Origin: Pseudomonas cerasi
Lineage (GTDB): Bacteria > Pseudomonadota > Gammaproteobacteria > Pseudomonadales > Pseudomonadaceae
Length of the DNA stretch: 64,000 bases
Direction: 5' to 3'
Assembly: GCF_900074915.1 (NCBI RefSeq)
Contig: NZ_LT222319.1
Coordinates: 3,071,001-3,135,000, forward strand
The translations under genes and the position numbers were made by a program. The notes under the pieces are model-generated. The model was not told the DNA's origin and made no database searches. It was given only the letters and a program-made list of their open reading frames with translations. Shown one piece after another: positions 39,396-49,638 of this stretch (within the stretch, counting starts at the first letter, position 1; each line of letters opens with the position of its first letter).

Positions 39396-40319
39396 ATGAA
39401 CATGACATCGCCAATGAATAAAACAACAAGAATCGCCGACCCTTCCTACGAATTGATGGACGACCACAACGGTCTGTCGATCATCTACCGCGAGCACGGT
39501 TTTCCCTGCCCGCTGGTGCGCTGGCACTTCCACAAGGAATATGAGCTGCACCTGATTGTCGCCAGCTCTGGCAAGGTGTTTGTCGGCGACTACATCGGCA
39601 ATTTCAATCCTGCCAGCCTGTTTCTCACCGGCCCCAACCTGCCGCATAACTGGATCAGCCAGATCGACGATGGCGAGGTGGTGCCCAAGCGCGACATGCT
39701 GGTCAACTTTACCGACGAGCTGCTGGAAAGCGGCAATCAGGTGTTTGCCGAACTCAAGACCCTGACGCCTTTACTGGAGCGCGCCCGCTACGGCATCGAA
39801 TTTCGCTGCAAACGCACGATTCGTCAGGCCATGAAGCAAATGCAGAAGATCGCCGACTCACGAGGCATCACTCGCCTGGGCCACTTCTTCATCCTGCTCG
39901 AGCTGCTGGCCGCCAGCGACGACTACCAGCTGCTGTCAGGCACGGCGGTGGCCCACACGGCGGACGAGCACAGTGTGGATCGCACCAACCGGGCGGTGGA
40001 CTATATCTTCACCCACTATGGCCGCGAGCTGCCGCTGGAGGAAGTCGCCGAGTATCTGGGCATGAAGCCGACCTATTTTTCCCGGGTGTTCAAACAGGCT
40101 ACCGGGCGCTGCTTCGTGGAGTTCGTCAATCGGCTGCGCATCAGCAAATCGTGTGAACTGCTTGCCGACGGCGACAAACCGGTCACCGATGTGTGCTTCG
40201 AGTCCGGATTCAACAATATTTCCAATTTCAATCGGCGCTTTCAGCAACTCAAGGGCATGACCCCGTCGCACTACCGCCGCCTCGCCGTTCAGCGTCTGAC
40301 CGAACAAAACCTGTACTGA
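39396..40319 (+). CDS. mtlR: AraC-family activator of the mannitol operon
   Basis: Up to 307 residues; starts at 39396, 39402 or 39414 are all possible. An N-terminal cupin sensing domain (PLVRWHFHKEYELHLIVAS, SLFLTGPNLPHNWIS) is followed by two helix-turn-helix motifs (PLEEVAEYLGMKPTYFSRVFKQATG and KPVTDVCFESGFNNISNFNRRF). The gene lies upstream of and in the same direction as mtlE, as in other pseudomonads where MtlR activates the mtl operon in the presence of mannitol, sorbitol or arabitol. Its identity rests on family plus position. Confidence 0.9.
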   Translation: MNMTSPMNKTTRIADPSYELMDDHNGLSIIYREHGFPCPLVRWHFHKEYELHLIVASSGKVFVGDYIGNFNPASLFLTGPNLPHNWISQIDDGEVVPKRDMLVNFTDELLESGNQVFAELKTLTPLLERARYGIEFRCKRTIRQAMKQMQKIADSRGITRLGHFFILLELLAASDDYQLLSGTAVAHTADEHSVDRTNRAVDYIFTHYGRELPLEEVAEYLGMKPTYFSRVFKQATGRCFVEFVNRLRISKSCELLADGDKPVTDVCFESGFNNISNFNRRFQQLKGMTPSHYRRLAVQRLTEQNLY

Positions 40320-40407
40320 TTCGCCCCGCTCTCGCCCTCATCGTCTACGCTGAAGATGCGTCGAAGCCGTCCTATGGGCGATTCGGCGCTGTTGGCTTTT
40401 CGCACCC

Positions 40408-40445
40408 GAGTGCAAAAAAGTATCAGTCAGAGTGCGGCGCAGGAT
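40408..40445 (+). promoter_or_regulatory. candidate MtlR half-sites before mtlE
   Basis: Two direct repeats of GAGTGC-N5-AG-N-AT at 40408-40423 and 40430-40445, spaced 22 bp (about two helical turns), as expected for an AraC-type dimer. They lie 116-153 bp before mtlE, room enough for a promoter. Binding by MtlR is an inference. Confidence 0.45.
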
Positions 40446-40560
40446 TTGTCTTTCAGACCGAACGCCGGTGTAATCAGTGCACATCTTCCTCACCTCCGGA
40501 AGAGAAAAAAAACAATAACCATCCTTCTACAGTCCTTTGGGCGTGGAAGAGGAGTGATCA

Positions 40561-41883
40561 ATGAAGAACTCAGCAAAACTTCTGCTCGCCAGTTCCGTCC
40601 TCAGTACCTGTTTCGTGTTCAGTGGCAGTGCCACAGCGGGGACCGTGACCATCGCCACGGTCAACAACAGTGACATGATTCGCATGCAGCGCCTCTCCAA
40701 GACCTTCGAAGAAAAGCACCCCGACATCAAGCTCAACTGGGTCGTGCTGGAAGAGAACGTCCTGCGCCAACGACTGACCACCGACATCGCCACCAAGGGC
40801 GGCCAGTTCGACGTGCTGACCATCGGCATGTACGAAGCCTCACTCTGGGGTCAGAAAGGCTGGTTGCAGGAAATGAAAGACCTGCCCGCCAGTTACGAGC
40901 TGGACGATGTGTTCCCTTCCGTGCGTGACGGCCTGTCGGTGGACGGCAAACTGTTCGCCCTGCCGTTCTATGCTGAAGCTTCGATCACTTACTACCGCAC
41001 CGACCTGTTCAAGGCGGCCGGCCTGACCATGCCAGAGCGCCCTACCTGGACGCAGATCGCCGAGTTCGCCGGCAAACTGACCGACAAATCCAAGGAACAG
41101 TACGGTCTCTGCCTGCGCGGCAAGGCTGGCTGGGGCGAGAACATGGCGCTGATCACCACGCTGGCCAACGCCTTTGGCGGACGCTGGTTCGATGAGAAGT
41201 GGACGCCACAGTTCGATCAGCCAGAGTGGAAGAATGCGCTGAACTTCTACGTCAACACCATGAAGCAGTCCGGGCCGCCGGGCGCCTCCAGCAACGGTTT
41301 CAACGAGAACCTTGCGCTGTTCAACAGCGGCAAGTGCGCCATCTGGGTCGACGCCAGCGTTGCCGGTTCGTTCGTGACCGACAAGAAGCAGAGCAAAGTG
41401 GCCGACAGCGTCGGCTTCACCTACGCCCCGCATGAGGTGACCGACAAGGGCTCGTCGTGGCTGTACTCGTGGTCGCTGGCGATCCCGACCAGCGCCAAGA
41501 ACACCAAGGACGCTGCCGAGTTCACCCAGTGGGCCACCTCGAAAGAGTACGCCAAACTGGTTGCCGATACCGACGGCGTGTCCAACGTACCGCCGGGCAC
41601 CCGAGCCTCGACCTACACCGACGAGTACAAAAAGGCAGCGCCGTTTGCCAACATCACGCTTGAGTCGTTGAAGAAGGTCGATCCCAAGTCGCCAACCCTC
41701 AAGCCCGTGCCTTACGTCGGCATTCAACTGGTCACCATTCCCGAGTTCCAGGCCATCGGCACCAGCGTCGGTCAGCAGTTCTCCGCAGCACTCATAGGTC
41801 AGTCCACTGTGGATCAAGCCTTGCAGAATGCGCAAACCGCTACCGCGCGCGACATGAAACGAGCGGGTTACCCGAAAAAGTAA
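40561..41883 (+). CDS. mtlE: polyol (mannitol/sorbitol) ABC transporter, periplasmic binding protein
   Basis: 440 residues. Signal peptide MKNSAKLLLASSVLSTCFVFSGSATA, then a class-1 extracellular solute-binding fold (TIATVNNSDMIRMQRLSKTFEEKHPDIKLNWV). Starts with a good ribosome site (AGAGGAG). It binds polyols in the periplasm and delivers them to MtlFG. First gene of a seven-gene operon (EFGK, dehydrogenase, two kinases), all on the plus strand and tightly spaced apart from an 87-nt gap after this gene. That gap contains an RNA hairpin-prone stretch (CAGGGCGAAAGCCGATGCTTTCGCCCTG) that may stabilise the high-level mtlE message. Confidence 0.95.
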   Translation: MKNSAKLLLASSVLSTCFVFSGSATAGTVTIATVNNSDMIRMQRLSKTFEEKHPDIKLNWVVLEENVLRQRLTTDIATKGGQFDVLTIGMYEASLWGQKGWLQEMKDLPASYELDDVFPSVRDGLSVDGKLFALPFYAEASITYYRTDLFKAAGLTMPERPTWTQIAEFAGKLTDKSKEQYGLCLRGKAGWGENMALITTLANAFGGRWFDEKWTPQFDQPEWKNALNFYVNTMKQSGPPGASSNGFNENLALFNSGKCAIWVDASVAGSFVTDKKQSKVADSVGFTYAPHEVTDKGSSWLYSWSLAIPTSAKNTKDAAEFTQWATSKEYAKLVADTDGVSNVPPGTRASTYTDEYKKAAPFANITLESLKKVDPKSPTLKPVPYVGIQLVTIPEFQAIGTSVGQQFSAALIGQSTVDQALQNAQTATARDMKRAGYPKK

Positions 41884-41888
41884 CCGTC

Positions 41889-41924
41889 ACGCACCAGGGC
41901 GAAAGCCGATGCTTTCGCCCTGCC
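41889..41924 (+). repeat. hairpin in the mtlE-mtlF gap
   Basis: CAGGGCGAAAGC (41896-) faces GCTTTCGCCCTG (to 41923) around a 4-nt loop. There is no T-run, so it is more likely an mRNA-stabilising 3' hairpin for mtlE than a terminator, a common arrangement after binding-protein genes. Confidence 0.6.
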
Positions 41925-41970
41925 GCTCAACTGCGCAACAACTCTGGTGCAATTCGGTTCGGAGCTCCCC

Positions 41971-42903
41971 ATGAATACCTCAGCCTCCCCTGAACGCACG
42001 GACTTGTCCGGCGAACAGCAACCGCTCAAAAGCCGTCGATTCAAGCCGGGCTGGTTTCTGGTCAGTCCTTCGGTGGCGCTTCTGTTGGTGTGGATGATCG
42101 TGCCGCTGGGCATGACCATTTATTTCTCGCTGATCCGCTACAACCTGCTCTCCCCTGGCGAAAACGAATTCGTCGGCCTGGAAAACTTCCAGTACTTCGT
42201 GACCGACAGCGGCTTTTTGCCGGGTGCCGGCAATACCTTACTGCTGGTCGGCAGTGTGCTGGCGATCAGCGTGATCTTCGGCGTGCTGATTTCGGCGCTG
42301 CTGGAAGCCAGTGAGTTTTTCGGTCGTGGAATCGTCCGTGTGCTGTTGATCTCGCCGTTCTTCATCATGCCCACGGTCAGTGCGCTGATCTGGAAAAACC
42401 TGATTTTCCACCCGGTGTCCGGCGTACTCGCGGCGGTCTGGAAGTTCTTCGGCGCGCAACCCATCGACTGGTTCGCCCATTACCCGATGCTGTCGATCAT
42501 TATCATCGTCTCCTGGCAATGGCTGCCGTTCGCGATCCTGATCCTGATGACCGCCATGCAGTCGCTCGATCAAGAGCAGAAAGAAGCGGCGCGGCTGGAC
42601 GGCGCAGGTCCCCTGGCAATCTTCTGGCACCTGACCCTGCCGCACCTGGCACGTCCGATTGCCGTGGTGGTAATGATCGAAACGATATTCCTGCTTTCGG
42701 TATTCGCTGAAATCTTCACCACGACCAATGGCGGGCCGGGCTTTGCCTCGACCAACCTGGCTTACCTGATCTACATCCAGGCGCTGCTGCAGTTCGACGT
42801 CGGCATGGCCTCGGCGGGCGGCTTGATTGCAGTGGTCATAGCCAACATCGCGGCGATCATCCTGATCCGGATGATCGGCAAAAACCTCACCGACAAGTCA
42901 TGA
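41971..42903 (+). CDS. mtlF: polyol ABC transporter permease MtlF
   Basis: 310 residues from ATG 41971 behind GGAG. Six hydrophobic spans. The binding-protein-dependent transport motif is EEAxxDGAxxxxxFxxxxLP-like: KEAARLDGAGPLAIFWHLTLP near residue 220, where the cytoplasmic loop meets the ATPase. It pairs with MtlG to form the membrane channel of the mannitol/sorbitol importer. 10 nt separate it from mtlG. Confidence 0.94.
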   Translation: MNTSASPERTDLSGEQQPLKSRRFKPGWFLVSPSVALLLVWMIVPLGMTIYFSLIRYNLLSPGENEFVGLENFQYFVTDSGFLPGAGNTLLLVGSVLAISVIFGVLISALLEASEFFGRGIVRVLLISPFFIMPTVSALIWKNLIFHPVSGVLAAVWKFFGAQPIDWFAHYPMLSIIIIVSWQWLPFAILILMTAMQSLDQEQKEAARLDGAGPLAIFWHLTLPHLARPIAVVVMIETIFLLSVFAEIFTTTNGGPGFASTNLAYLIYIQALLQFDVGMASAGGLIAVVIANIAAIILIRMIGKNLTDKS

Positions 42904-42913
42904 GGACCTTGCC

Positions 42914-43747
42914 ATGATGACCCTCAAACAATCACGCCGTCTGCAAAGCCTGTTGCTCGGGGCCCTGTCCTGGATCATCGCTGCGCTGGTGTTCTTTCCG
43001 ATCTTCTGGATGGTCCTGACCAGCTTCAAGACCGAGATCGATGCGTTCGCGACACCGCCACAGCTGTTCTTCACCCCGACGCTGGAAAACTACCTGCACA
43101 TTCAGGAGCGCAGCGATTACTTCCATTTTGCCTGGAACTCGGTGCTGATTTCCTTCAGCGCGACGGTACTGGCGATGCTGATCGCGATTCCTGCGGCATA
43201 TTCCATGGCGTTTTTCGAGACCAAGCGCACCAAAGGCACGCTACTGTGGATGCTGTCTACCAAGATGCTGCCGCCGGTGGGCGTGCTGATGCCGATCTAT
43301 CTGCTGGCCAAGACCTTTGGCCTGCTGGATTCGCGGCTGGCACTGATCATCATCTATACGCTGATCAACCTGCCGATCGTGGTCTGGATGATTTACACCT
43401 ACTTCAAGGATATCCCCGGCGAGATCCTCGAGGCCTCGCGGCTGGACGGGGCCAGCACCCGCCAGGAAATCTTTCGCGTGCTGATGCCGATCTGCAAGGG
43501 CGGCCTGGCGTCCACCGCGTTGCTGTCGCTGATCCTGTGCTGGAACGAAGCGTTCTGGTCGCTGAACCTCACCTCGTCCGCCGCGGCCCCGTTGACCGCC
43601 TTGATCGCTTCCTACTCCAGCCCCGAAGGGTTGTTCTGGGCCAAGCTGTCAGCGGTCTCGACCCTGGCCTGTGCGCCCATTCTGATTTTCGGCTGGATCA
43701 GTCAGAAACAACTGGTTCGCGGCCTGTCGTTCGGCGCTGTCAAATAG
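42914..43747 (+). CDS. mtlG: polyol ABC transporter permease MtlG
   Basis: 277 residues, six spans. It carries the EAA motif EASRLDGASTRQEIFRVLMP. Double ATG (42914, 42917) with GAGGA upstream; either could be used. It is the second permease of the mtlEFGK importer, 30 nt upstream of the ATPase gene. Confidence 0.94.
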   Translation: MMTLKQSRRLQSLLLGALSWIIAALVFFPIFWMVLTSFKTEIDAFATPPQLFFTPTLENYLHIQERSDYFHFAWNSVLISFSATVLAMLIAIPAAYSMAFFETKRTKGTLLWMLSTKMLPPVGVLMPIYLLAKTFGLLDSRLALIIIYTLINLPIVVWMIYTYFKDIPGEILEASRLDGASTRQEIFRVLMPICKGGLASTALLSLILCWNEAFWSLNLTSSAAAPLTALIASYSSPEGLFWAKLSAVSTLACAPILIFGWISQKQLVRGLSFGAVK

Positions 43748-43777
43748 CCCGGCCCAAAGAACAAGAAGGAGTCCAAC

Positions 43778-44884
<1,107 letters not shown>

Positions 44885-44901
44885 GTTCCGGAGAGCCCTT
44901 C

Positions 44902-46383
44902 ATGAAACTGAATAAAAACAATCTGTCCCGACTGGACGCCGACATTGCCCTGCCCGCCTACACCGTCGACAGCACTCGCCAGGGCATTGCCCATATCGGC
45001 GTCGGCGGCTTCCATCGTGCGCACCAGGCGTTTTACACCGATGCGCTGATGAACAGCGGCGAAGGCTTCGAGTGGAGCATCTGCGGCGTGGGCCTGCGTC
45101 CTGAAGACAAGGCCGTGCGCGACGCTCTGGCACAACAGGACTACCTGTACACGCTCTATGAACTGGGTGACACACCCGATACCCAAACCCGCATCATTGC
45201 CTCGATCAGCGGCATGCTGCTGGCCGATGACAGTCCGCAGGCGCTGATCGACAAGCTTGCCAGCCCGGACATCCGCATCGTCTCGCTGACCATCACCGAA
45301 GGCGGTTACTGCATTGACGACAGCAACGGTCAGTTCATGGCCCATCTGCCGCAGATCCAGCACGACCTGGCGAATCCGGATCAGCCAAAGACGGTATTCG
45401 GCTTCCTCTGCGCCGCGCTGGCGCGGCGCCGGGCGCAAGGCACGCCGGCCTTTACCCTGATGTCCTGCGATAACCTGCCACACAACGGCGCAGTGACACG
45501 CAAGGCATTGCTGGCATTTGCCACGTTGCGCGATGCCGAGCTGCACGACTGGATCAAGGCAAACGTCAGCTTTCCCAACGCGATGGTCGACCGTATCACA
45601 CCGATGACCAGCGCAGCCCACCGTCTGCAACTGGCAGACGATAAACACATCGACGACGCCTGGCCGGTGGTCTGCGAACCGTTCGTGCAGTGGGTGCTGG
45701 AAGACAAGTTCGTCAATGGTCGCCCGGCATGGGAGAAAGTCGGCGTGCAATTCACCGATGACGTGACGCCCTATGAAGAGATGAAAATCAAACTGCTCAA
45801 CGGCAGTCATCTGGCACTGACCTACCTGGGCTTCCTCAAAGGTTATCGTTTTGTACACGAAACCATGAATGACCCGCTGTTCGTGAGCTATATCCGCGCC
45901 TACATGGACCTTGATGTCACCCCGCAACTGGCGTCGGTGCCAGGCATCGACCTGGAAGGTTACAAAGACACCCTGATCGAGCGCTTTTCCAACCAGGCGA
46001 TTGCCGACCAGTTGGAACGGGTCTGCTCGGACGGCTCGTCGAAATTTCCCAAGTTCACCATTCCGACGATCAATCGTCTGATCGTCGATCAGGGCAATCT
46101 CGAACGTGCCTCACTGGTAGTCGCCGCATGGGCGCTGTACCTGAAGGGTGTTGACGAGAACGGCACGACCTACAGGATTCCTGACCCGCGTGCCGAGTTC
46201 TGCCAGGCGCTGGTGGCTGATGACGCGCTCATTGCCGAGCGCTTGTTGGCGGTGGAAGAAATATTTGGCTCGGCCATTCCGAAATCCGCAGCCTTCGTGG
46301 CGGCTTTCGAGCAGAACCTCAATGATCTGCGCACGCTGGGTGTGAGTGGCACACTGGAAAAACTTTTGACCGCCAGCGCCTGA
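44902..46383 (+). CDS. mtlD: mannitol 2-dehydrogenase
   Basis: 493 residues, matching the long-chain polyol dehydrogenase family. GVGGFHRAHQAFYTD is the NAD-binding Rossmann start; LTITEGGYCID, SCDNLPHNG, and KIKLLNGSHLALTYLG (with the catalytic Lys/Asn/His region) follow. It oxidises D-mannitol to fructose, and in pseudomonads also sorbitol and arabitol, with NAD. The product goes to MtlZ (fructose) or XylB (xylulose) in the next two genes. 17 nt after mtlK, 10 nt before xylB. Confidence 0.95.
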   Translation: MKLNKNNLSRLDADIALPAYTVDSTRQGIAHIGVGGFHRAHQAFYTDALMNSGEGFEWSICGVGLRPEDKAVRDALAQQDYLYTLYELGDTPDTQTRIIASISGMLLADDSPQALIDKLASPDIRIVSLTITEGGYCIDDSNGQFMAHLPQIQHDLANPDQPKTVFGFLCAALARRRAQGTPAFTLMSCDNLPHNGAVTRKALLAFATLRDAELHDWIKANVSFPNAMVDRITPMTSAAHRLQLADDKHIDDAWPVVCEPFVQWVLEDKFVNGRPAWEKVGVQFTDDVTPYEEMKIKLLNGSHLALTYLGFLKGYRFVHETMNDPLFVSYIRAYMDLDVTPQLASVPGIDLEGYKDTLIERFSNQAIADQLERVCSDGSSKFPKFTIPTINRLIVDQGNLERASLVVAAWALYLKGVDENGTTYRIPDPRAEFCQALVADDALIAERLLAVEEIFGSAIPKSAAFVAAFEQNLNDLRTLGVSGTLEKLLTASA

Positions 46384-46393
46384 GGGACTTCCC

Positions 46394-47875
46394 ATGTTTC
46401 TTGGAATCGATTGCGGGACCCAGGGCACCAAGGTGTTGGTGCTCGATACCGAAAGCGGCAACGTGCTGGGTGAAGGCTCGGCGCCGCACAGCCTGATCAG
46501 CGACCATAACGGCCGCCGTGAACAGGACGTGCAGCAATGGCTGGACGCGCTGCAACAGGCGACCCGCGAGGCATTGGCAGCGTCGGGCGTTTCCGGCCAG
46601 CAGATCCAGGGCATCGGTGTGTCAGGCCAGCAACACGGCCTGGTGCTGCTCGATGCCCACGGCGAGGTACTGCGCCCGGCCAAGCTGTGGTGTGACACCG
46701 AGTCGGCACCGGAAAACCAGCGCCTGCTGGACGAACTGGGAGGCGCGCAGGGGTCGCTGCAACGCCTTGGCCTGGTCATCGCCCCAGGCTATACCGTGTC
46801 CAAACTGTTGTGGACCAAGGAGCAGTTCCCGCAGCTGTTCGAGCGGATCGACAAAGTGTTGCTGCCCCACGACTACCTCAACTATTGGCTGACCGGTCGC
46901 TGCTGCACCGAGTTTGGCGACGCGTCGGGCACCGGCTACTTCAACGTGCGCACTCGCGAGTGGGACCTGCCATTGCTTGCGCACATCGACCCGAGCGGCC
47001 GGTTGGGCAAGGCACTTCCGCAGCTGTTGCAAGCCCACGAACCGGTCGGCGTGCTGCGTCCTGAAGTTGCCCGATTACTGAGCCTGAACCCTGACGCTCT
47101 GGTGTCCAGTGGTGGCGGCGACAATATGATGGGCGCGATTGGCACGGGCAATATCCAGCCGGGGCTGATCACCATGAGCCTCGGCTCTTCCGGTACGGTG
47201 TATGCCTATGCCGATGAGGCACGGGTCAGCGAGCATGAATCGGTCGCGACCTTCTGCTCATCCTCCGGCGGCTGGTTGCCGCTGATCTGCACGATGAACC
47301 TGACCAACGCGACGACCGCCATTCGCGAGCTGTTCGCCCTCGACATCGCCGGCTTCAACCAAGCGGTCGCCCAGGCGCCGATCGGTGCCGAAGGCGTACT
47401 GATGCTGCCCTTTCTGAATGGCGAACGCGTGCCCGCCCTGCCCGACGCTACCGGCAGCATCGTCGGGCTGGACAGCACCAATCTGAACCAGGCCAACCTG
47501 TCCCGCGCGGTGGTCGAATGCACCACCTTCGGCCTTCGCTACGGTCTCGATCTGCTGCGCGACAGCGGTATCAAAAGCGAGAAGATCCGCCTGATCGGCG
47601 GAGGCTCGAAAAGTGCGGTATGGCGGCAGATCGTAGCCGACATTATGAACACCCCGGTGATCTGCACCGACCACTCGGAAGCCGCTGCGCTGGGCGCTGC
47701 CATTCAGGCGGCCTGGTGCTGGTCGCACGCCAACGGCAAGGTACAGGACCTGCAGCAACTGTGCGAACGCTGCGTAAGTCTCGATCAAAGCAGTGAGACG
47801 CACCCCGTGGTGCATAATGTGGCCGCCTATCAGCAGGTCTATCAGCGTTATCAGGCGCAACTGCGCAAGGTTTGA
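46394..47875 (+). CDS. xylB: xylulokinase of the polyol operon (MtlY)
   Basis: 493 residues of the FGGY kinase family. MFLGIDCGTQGTKVLVLD is the phosphate-binding start, GIGVSGQQHGLVLLD and GGGDNMMGAIGTG are family-typical, and the C-terminal RLIGGGSKSAVWRQIVADI closes the ATP site. It phosphorylates D-xylulose, the product of arabitol oxidation by MtlD. Its place between the dehydrogenase and the fructokinase matches mtlY of the Pseudomonas mtl operon. Confidence 0.93.
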   Translation: MFLGIDCGTQGTKVLVLDTESGNVLGEGSAPHSLISDHNGRREQDVQQWLDALQQATREALAASGVSGQQIQGIGVSGQQHGLVLLDAHGEVLRPAKLWCDTESAPENQRLLDELGGAQGSLQRLGLVIAPGYTVSKLLWTKEQFPQLFERIDKVLLPHDYLNYWLTGRCCTEFGDASGTGYFNVRTREWDLPLLAHIDPSGRLGKALPQLLQAHEPVGVLRPEVARLLSLNPDALVSSGGGDNMMGAIGTGNIQPGLITMSLGSSGTVYAYADEARVSEHESVATFCSSSGGWLPLICTMNLTNATTAIRELFALDIAGFNQAVAQAPIGAEGVLMLPFLNGERVPALPDATGSIVGLDSTNLNQANLSRAVVECTTFGLRYGLDLLRDSGIKSEKIRLIGGGSKSAVWRQIVADIMNTPVICTDHSEAAALGAAIQAAWCWSHANGKVQDLQQLCERCVSLDQSSETHPVVHNVAAYQQVYQRYQAQLRKV

Positions 47876-47897
47876 ACCGTTTTTTCATGGAGCACTT

Positions 47898-48836
47898 ATG
47901 TTTCTGGTTTGTGGCGAAGCACTGTTCGACATTTTCACCCGCGCTGATGACAGCGGTTCCCTGAACAGATTGGGGTTTGATGCGATTGCCGGTGGCTCTC
48001 CGTTCAACGTTGCGATCGGCCTGCGCCGCTTGGGTGTGGAAGCGAGCTTCCTGGCCGGGCTGTCCACCGATTACCTGGGTCGTCGGCTGCGTGCCGTGCT
48101 GGAAAAGGAAACCGTGAATACCGATCACCTGATCGAATTCGACGCACCCACTACACTGGCCATGGTCGCCGTGGGCAGCGATGGATCGCCGACTTACAGC
48201 TTTCGAGGCGATGGCTGCGCGGACCGCCAGTTGCGCTTGGAACACCTGCCGCAAGTCGACGGGCAGGTACGCGGCATTCACGTCGGCTCGTTTTCACTGG
48301 TGGTGCAGCCGATTGCCGACACGCTGCTGGCGCTGGTAGCCCGTGAAAGCAGCACCCGCCTGATCTCGCTGGACCCCAATGTGCGCCTCAACCCGGCACC
48401 GGACATTCAGCGCTGGCGCAGCCAGGTCGCAGCATTCGCCGAGCATGCGCACCTGATCAAGGTCAGCGACGAAGACCTCCACCTGTTGTACCCGGACAGC
48501 GACCCACAAAAGATTGCCGAAGGCTGGCTCGGCAAGCGTACGCAACTGGTCATCGTCACCCGCGGCACGCAAGGCGCCAGCGTCTTCACCCGTCAGCACG
48601 GCACCTGGTCGGTGCCGGCAAAAACCGTGGCCACCGCCGATACCGTCGGGGCCGGGGATACTTTTCAGGCCGCGCTGCTGACCTTCCTCAGTGAACGCCA
48701 GCTCGATACGCCGCAAGGCTTGTCAACGCTGTCACGGGAAACACTGGACGAGATGCTGAATTTTGCCGTCGGCGCGGCCGCGCTGACCTGCACAAAGGTC
48801 GGGCCGGATTTGCCGTACAGGCATCAATTGGGGTGA
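47898..48836 (+). CDS. mtlZ: fructokinase of the polyol operon
   Basis: 312 residues from ATG 47898 (ATGGAGCACTT upstream supplies GGAG); the longer in-frame reading runs back into xylB and is not real. PfkB/ribokinase family: FLVCGEALFDIF, GGSPFNVAIGLRRLG, and the C-terminal anion hole ATADTVGAGDTFQAALL with catalytic Asp. It turns fructose from mannitol into fructose-6-phosphate. Last gene of the mtl operon; a strong hairpin follows 12 nt after its stop. Confidence 0.94.
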   Translation: MFLVCGEALFDIFTRADDSGSLNRLGFDAIAGGSPFNVAIGLRRLGVEASFLAGLSTDYLGRRLRAVLEKETVNTDHLIEFDAPTTLAMVAVGSDGSPTYSFRGDGCADRQLRLEHLPQVDGQVRGIHVGSFSLVVQPIADTLLALVARESSTRLISLDPNVRLNPAPDIQRWRSQVAAFAEHAHLIKVSDEDLHLLYPDSDPQKIAEGWLGKRTQLVIVTRGTQGASVFTRQHGTWSVPAKTVATADTVGAGDTFQAALLTFLSERQLDTPQGLSTLSRETLDEMLNFAVGAAALTCTKVGPDLPYRHQLG

Positions 48837-48848
48837 GAGGGCTTGAAT

Positions 48849-48892
48849 ACTACCTCCATACACCCGCATCAACTGCGGTGTATGGAGGTAGT
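48849..48892. repeat. 16-bp perfect inverted repeat after mtlZ
   Basis: ACTACCTCCATACACC faces GGTGTATGGAGGTAGT with a 12-nt centre that can pair further. It lies just past the mtl operon and probably ends it, although there is no T tract. Confidence 0.75.
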
Positions 48893-49024
48893 CTTCGTGA
48901 GCAAGCTCACTCCCACCCATTAAATGCATGTCTGAAGGGAGAAAGTATCGATACTTAACTCCATCGGAAAGCATTCCCTAGGTGGGAGTGAGCCGGGCGA
49001 CGCTTCGCTTGTTCACGAAAAGGT
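48893..49024. repeat. pair of inverted REP-like sequences (REPIN-like)
   Basis: CTTCGTGAGCAAGCTCACTCCCACC at 48893-48917 (given here as an arm, 25 nt) recurs in inverted form as GGTGGGAGTGAGC...GTTCACGAA at 48979-49019. This is the GTGGGAG(C/T)G(A/G)GC...GCGAA pattern of Pseudomonas REPs; two facing REPs make a REPIN-type unit. Confidence 0.7.
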
Positions 49025-49046
49025 CATCAACGTCGCCGAACAAACA

Positions 49047-49601
49047 TCAGGCCACCATACCGGCCTTGATACCTCTGATGCGGGTGTTGATGTCATCCGC
49101 AACGTCGTTCTGCTTGTCCTTGAGCGCGTCCTGAACCTTCTGGTCAATGGCCAGTTGGTCCTGAGGTGCCATGGCGTCGTAGTCTTTCTGGGTGATGCCC
49201 GTCAGCTTTTCGCGCACTTTCTCTTCGGCTGTCTGCTTCAGAGAGTCCATGAATTTCTGTTGTACCGAATCCGTCGATGCCGTGTCAGTGGTGCTGGTGG
49301 TACCAGCCACTGAACCGATGACACCATTGTCACGGTCAGCCGTCTTTTCCGACAGTGACGTATCACCGGCGGATTTCAGGTTGATCATCATCCGTGCAAA
49401 GGATTCGTTGTAACCACTGTTGTCCTGCTTGCTGTCCTGCGATGTCGAACTGCTGGTCTGCGCGGTAACCGGTGCCGAACCTGATGTCAGGCCAGCGGCA
49501 GCGACCGAGCTGAAGGCGTCCTGGGACACCTCGTCTACGGTCTTGCGCCCGACGACAGCTCGGGAAACAAGCTGCTCAAGCGCACTCGTGCCAATAATCA
49601 T
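49047..49601 (-). CDS. Cys-free Ser/Thr-rich hypothetical protein with a sigma-54 promoter
   Basis: 184 residues from ATG 49601, preceded by an ideal ribosome site AGGAGGTGA. Not recognised. It lacks Cys and Trp, has a Ser/Thr/Ala/Gln-rich low-complexity stretch at ~28-60 and ~95-112, and a charged helical C-terminal third (AEEKVREKLTG ... IDQKVQDALKDKQND). No signal peptide or membrane span. The composition resembles proteins exported by type III or flagellar machines, but the acidic Glu at residue 9 breaks the usual rule for syringae effectors. A sigma-54 promoter lies just upstream. Alone between the mtl operon and a c-di-GMP gene. Confidence 0.75.
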   Translation of the reverse strand: MIIGTSALEQLVSRAVVGRKTVDEVSQDAFSSVAAAGLTSGSAPVTAQTSSSTSQDSKQDNSGYNESFARMMINLKSAGDTSLSEKTADRDNGVIGSVAGTTSTTDTASTDSVQQKFMDSLKQTAEEKVREKLTGITQKDYDAMAPQDQLAIDQKVQDALKDKQNDVADDINTRIRGIKAGMVA

Positions 49602-49616
49602 CTCTCACCTCCTGAT

Positions 49617-49635
49617 GAACCTGTTGCGCAGGTTC
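49617..49635. repeat. 7-bp stem-loop before the 184-residue gene
   Basis: GAACCTG / CAGGTTC with a 5-nt loop, lying right at the predicted transcription start and before the ribosome site. Confidence 0.55.
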
Positions 49636-49638
49636 AAC

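Noticed and set aside
49047..49601. Type III effector with hrp box
   Set aside because: No GGAACC-N16-CCAC upstream; the promoter is sigma-54, and Glu at residue 9 is atypical for an effector.
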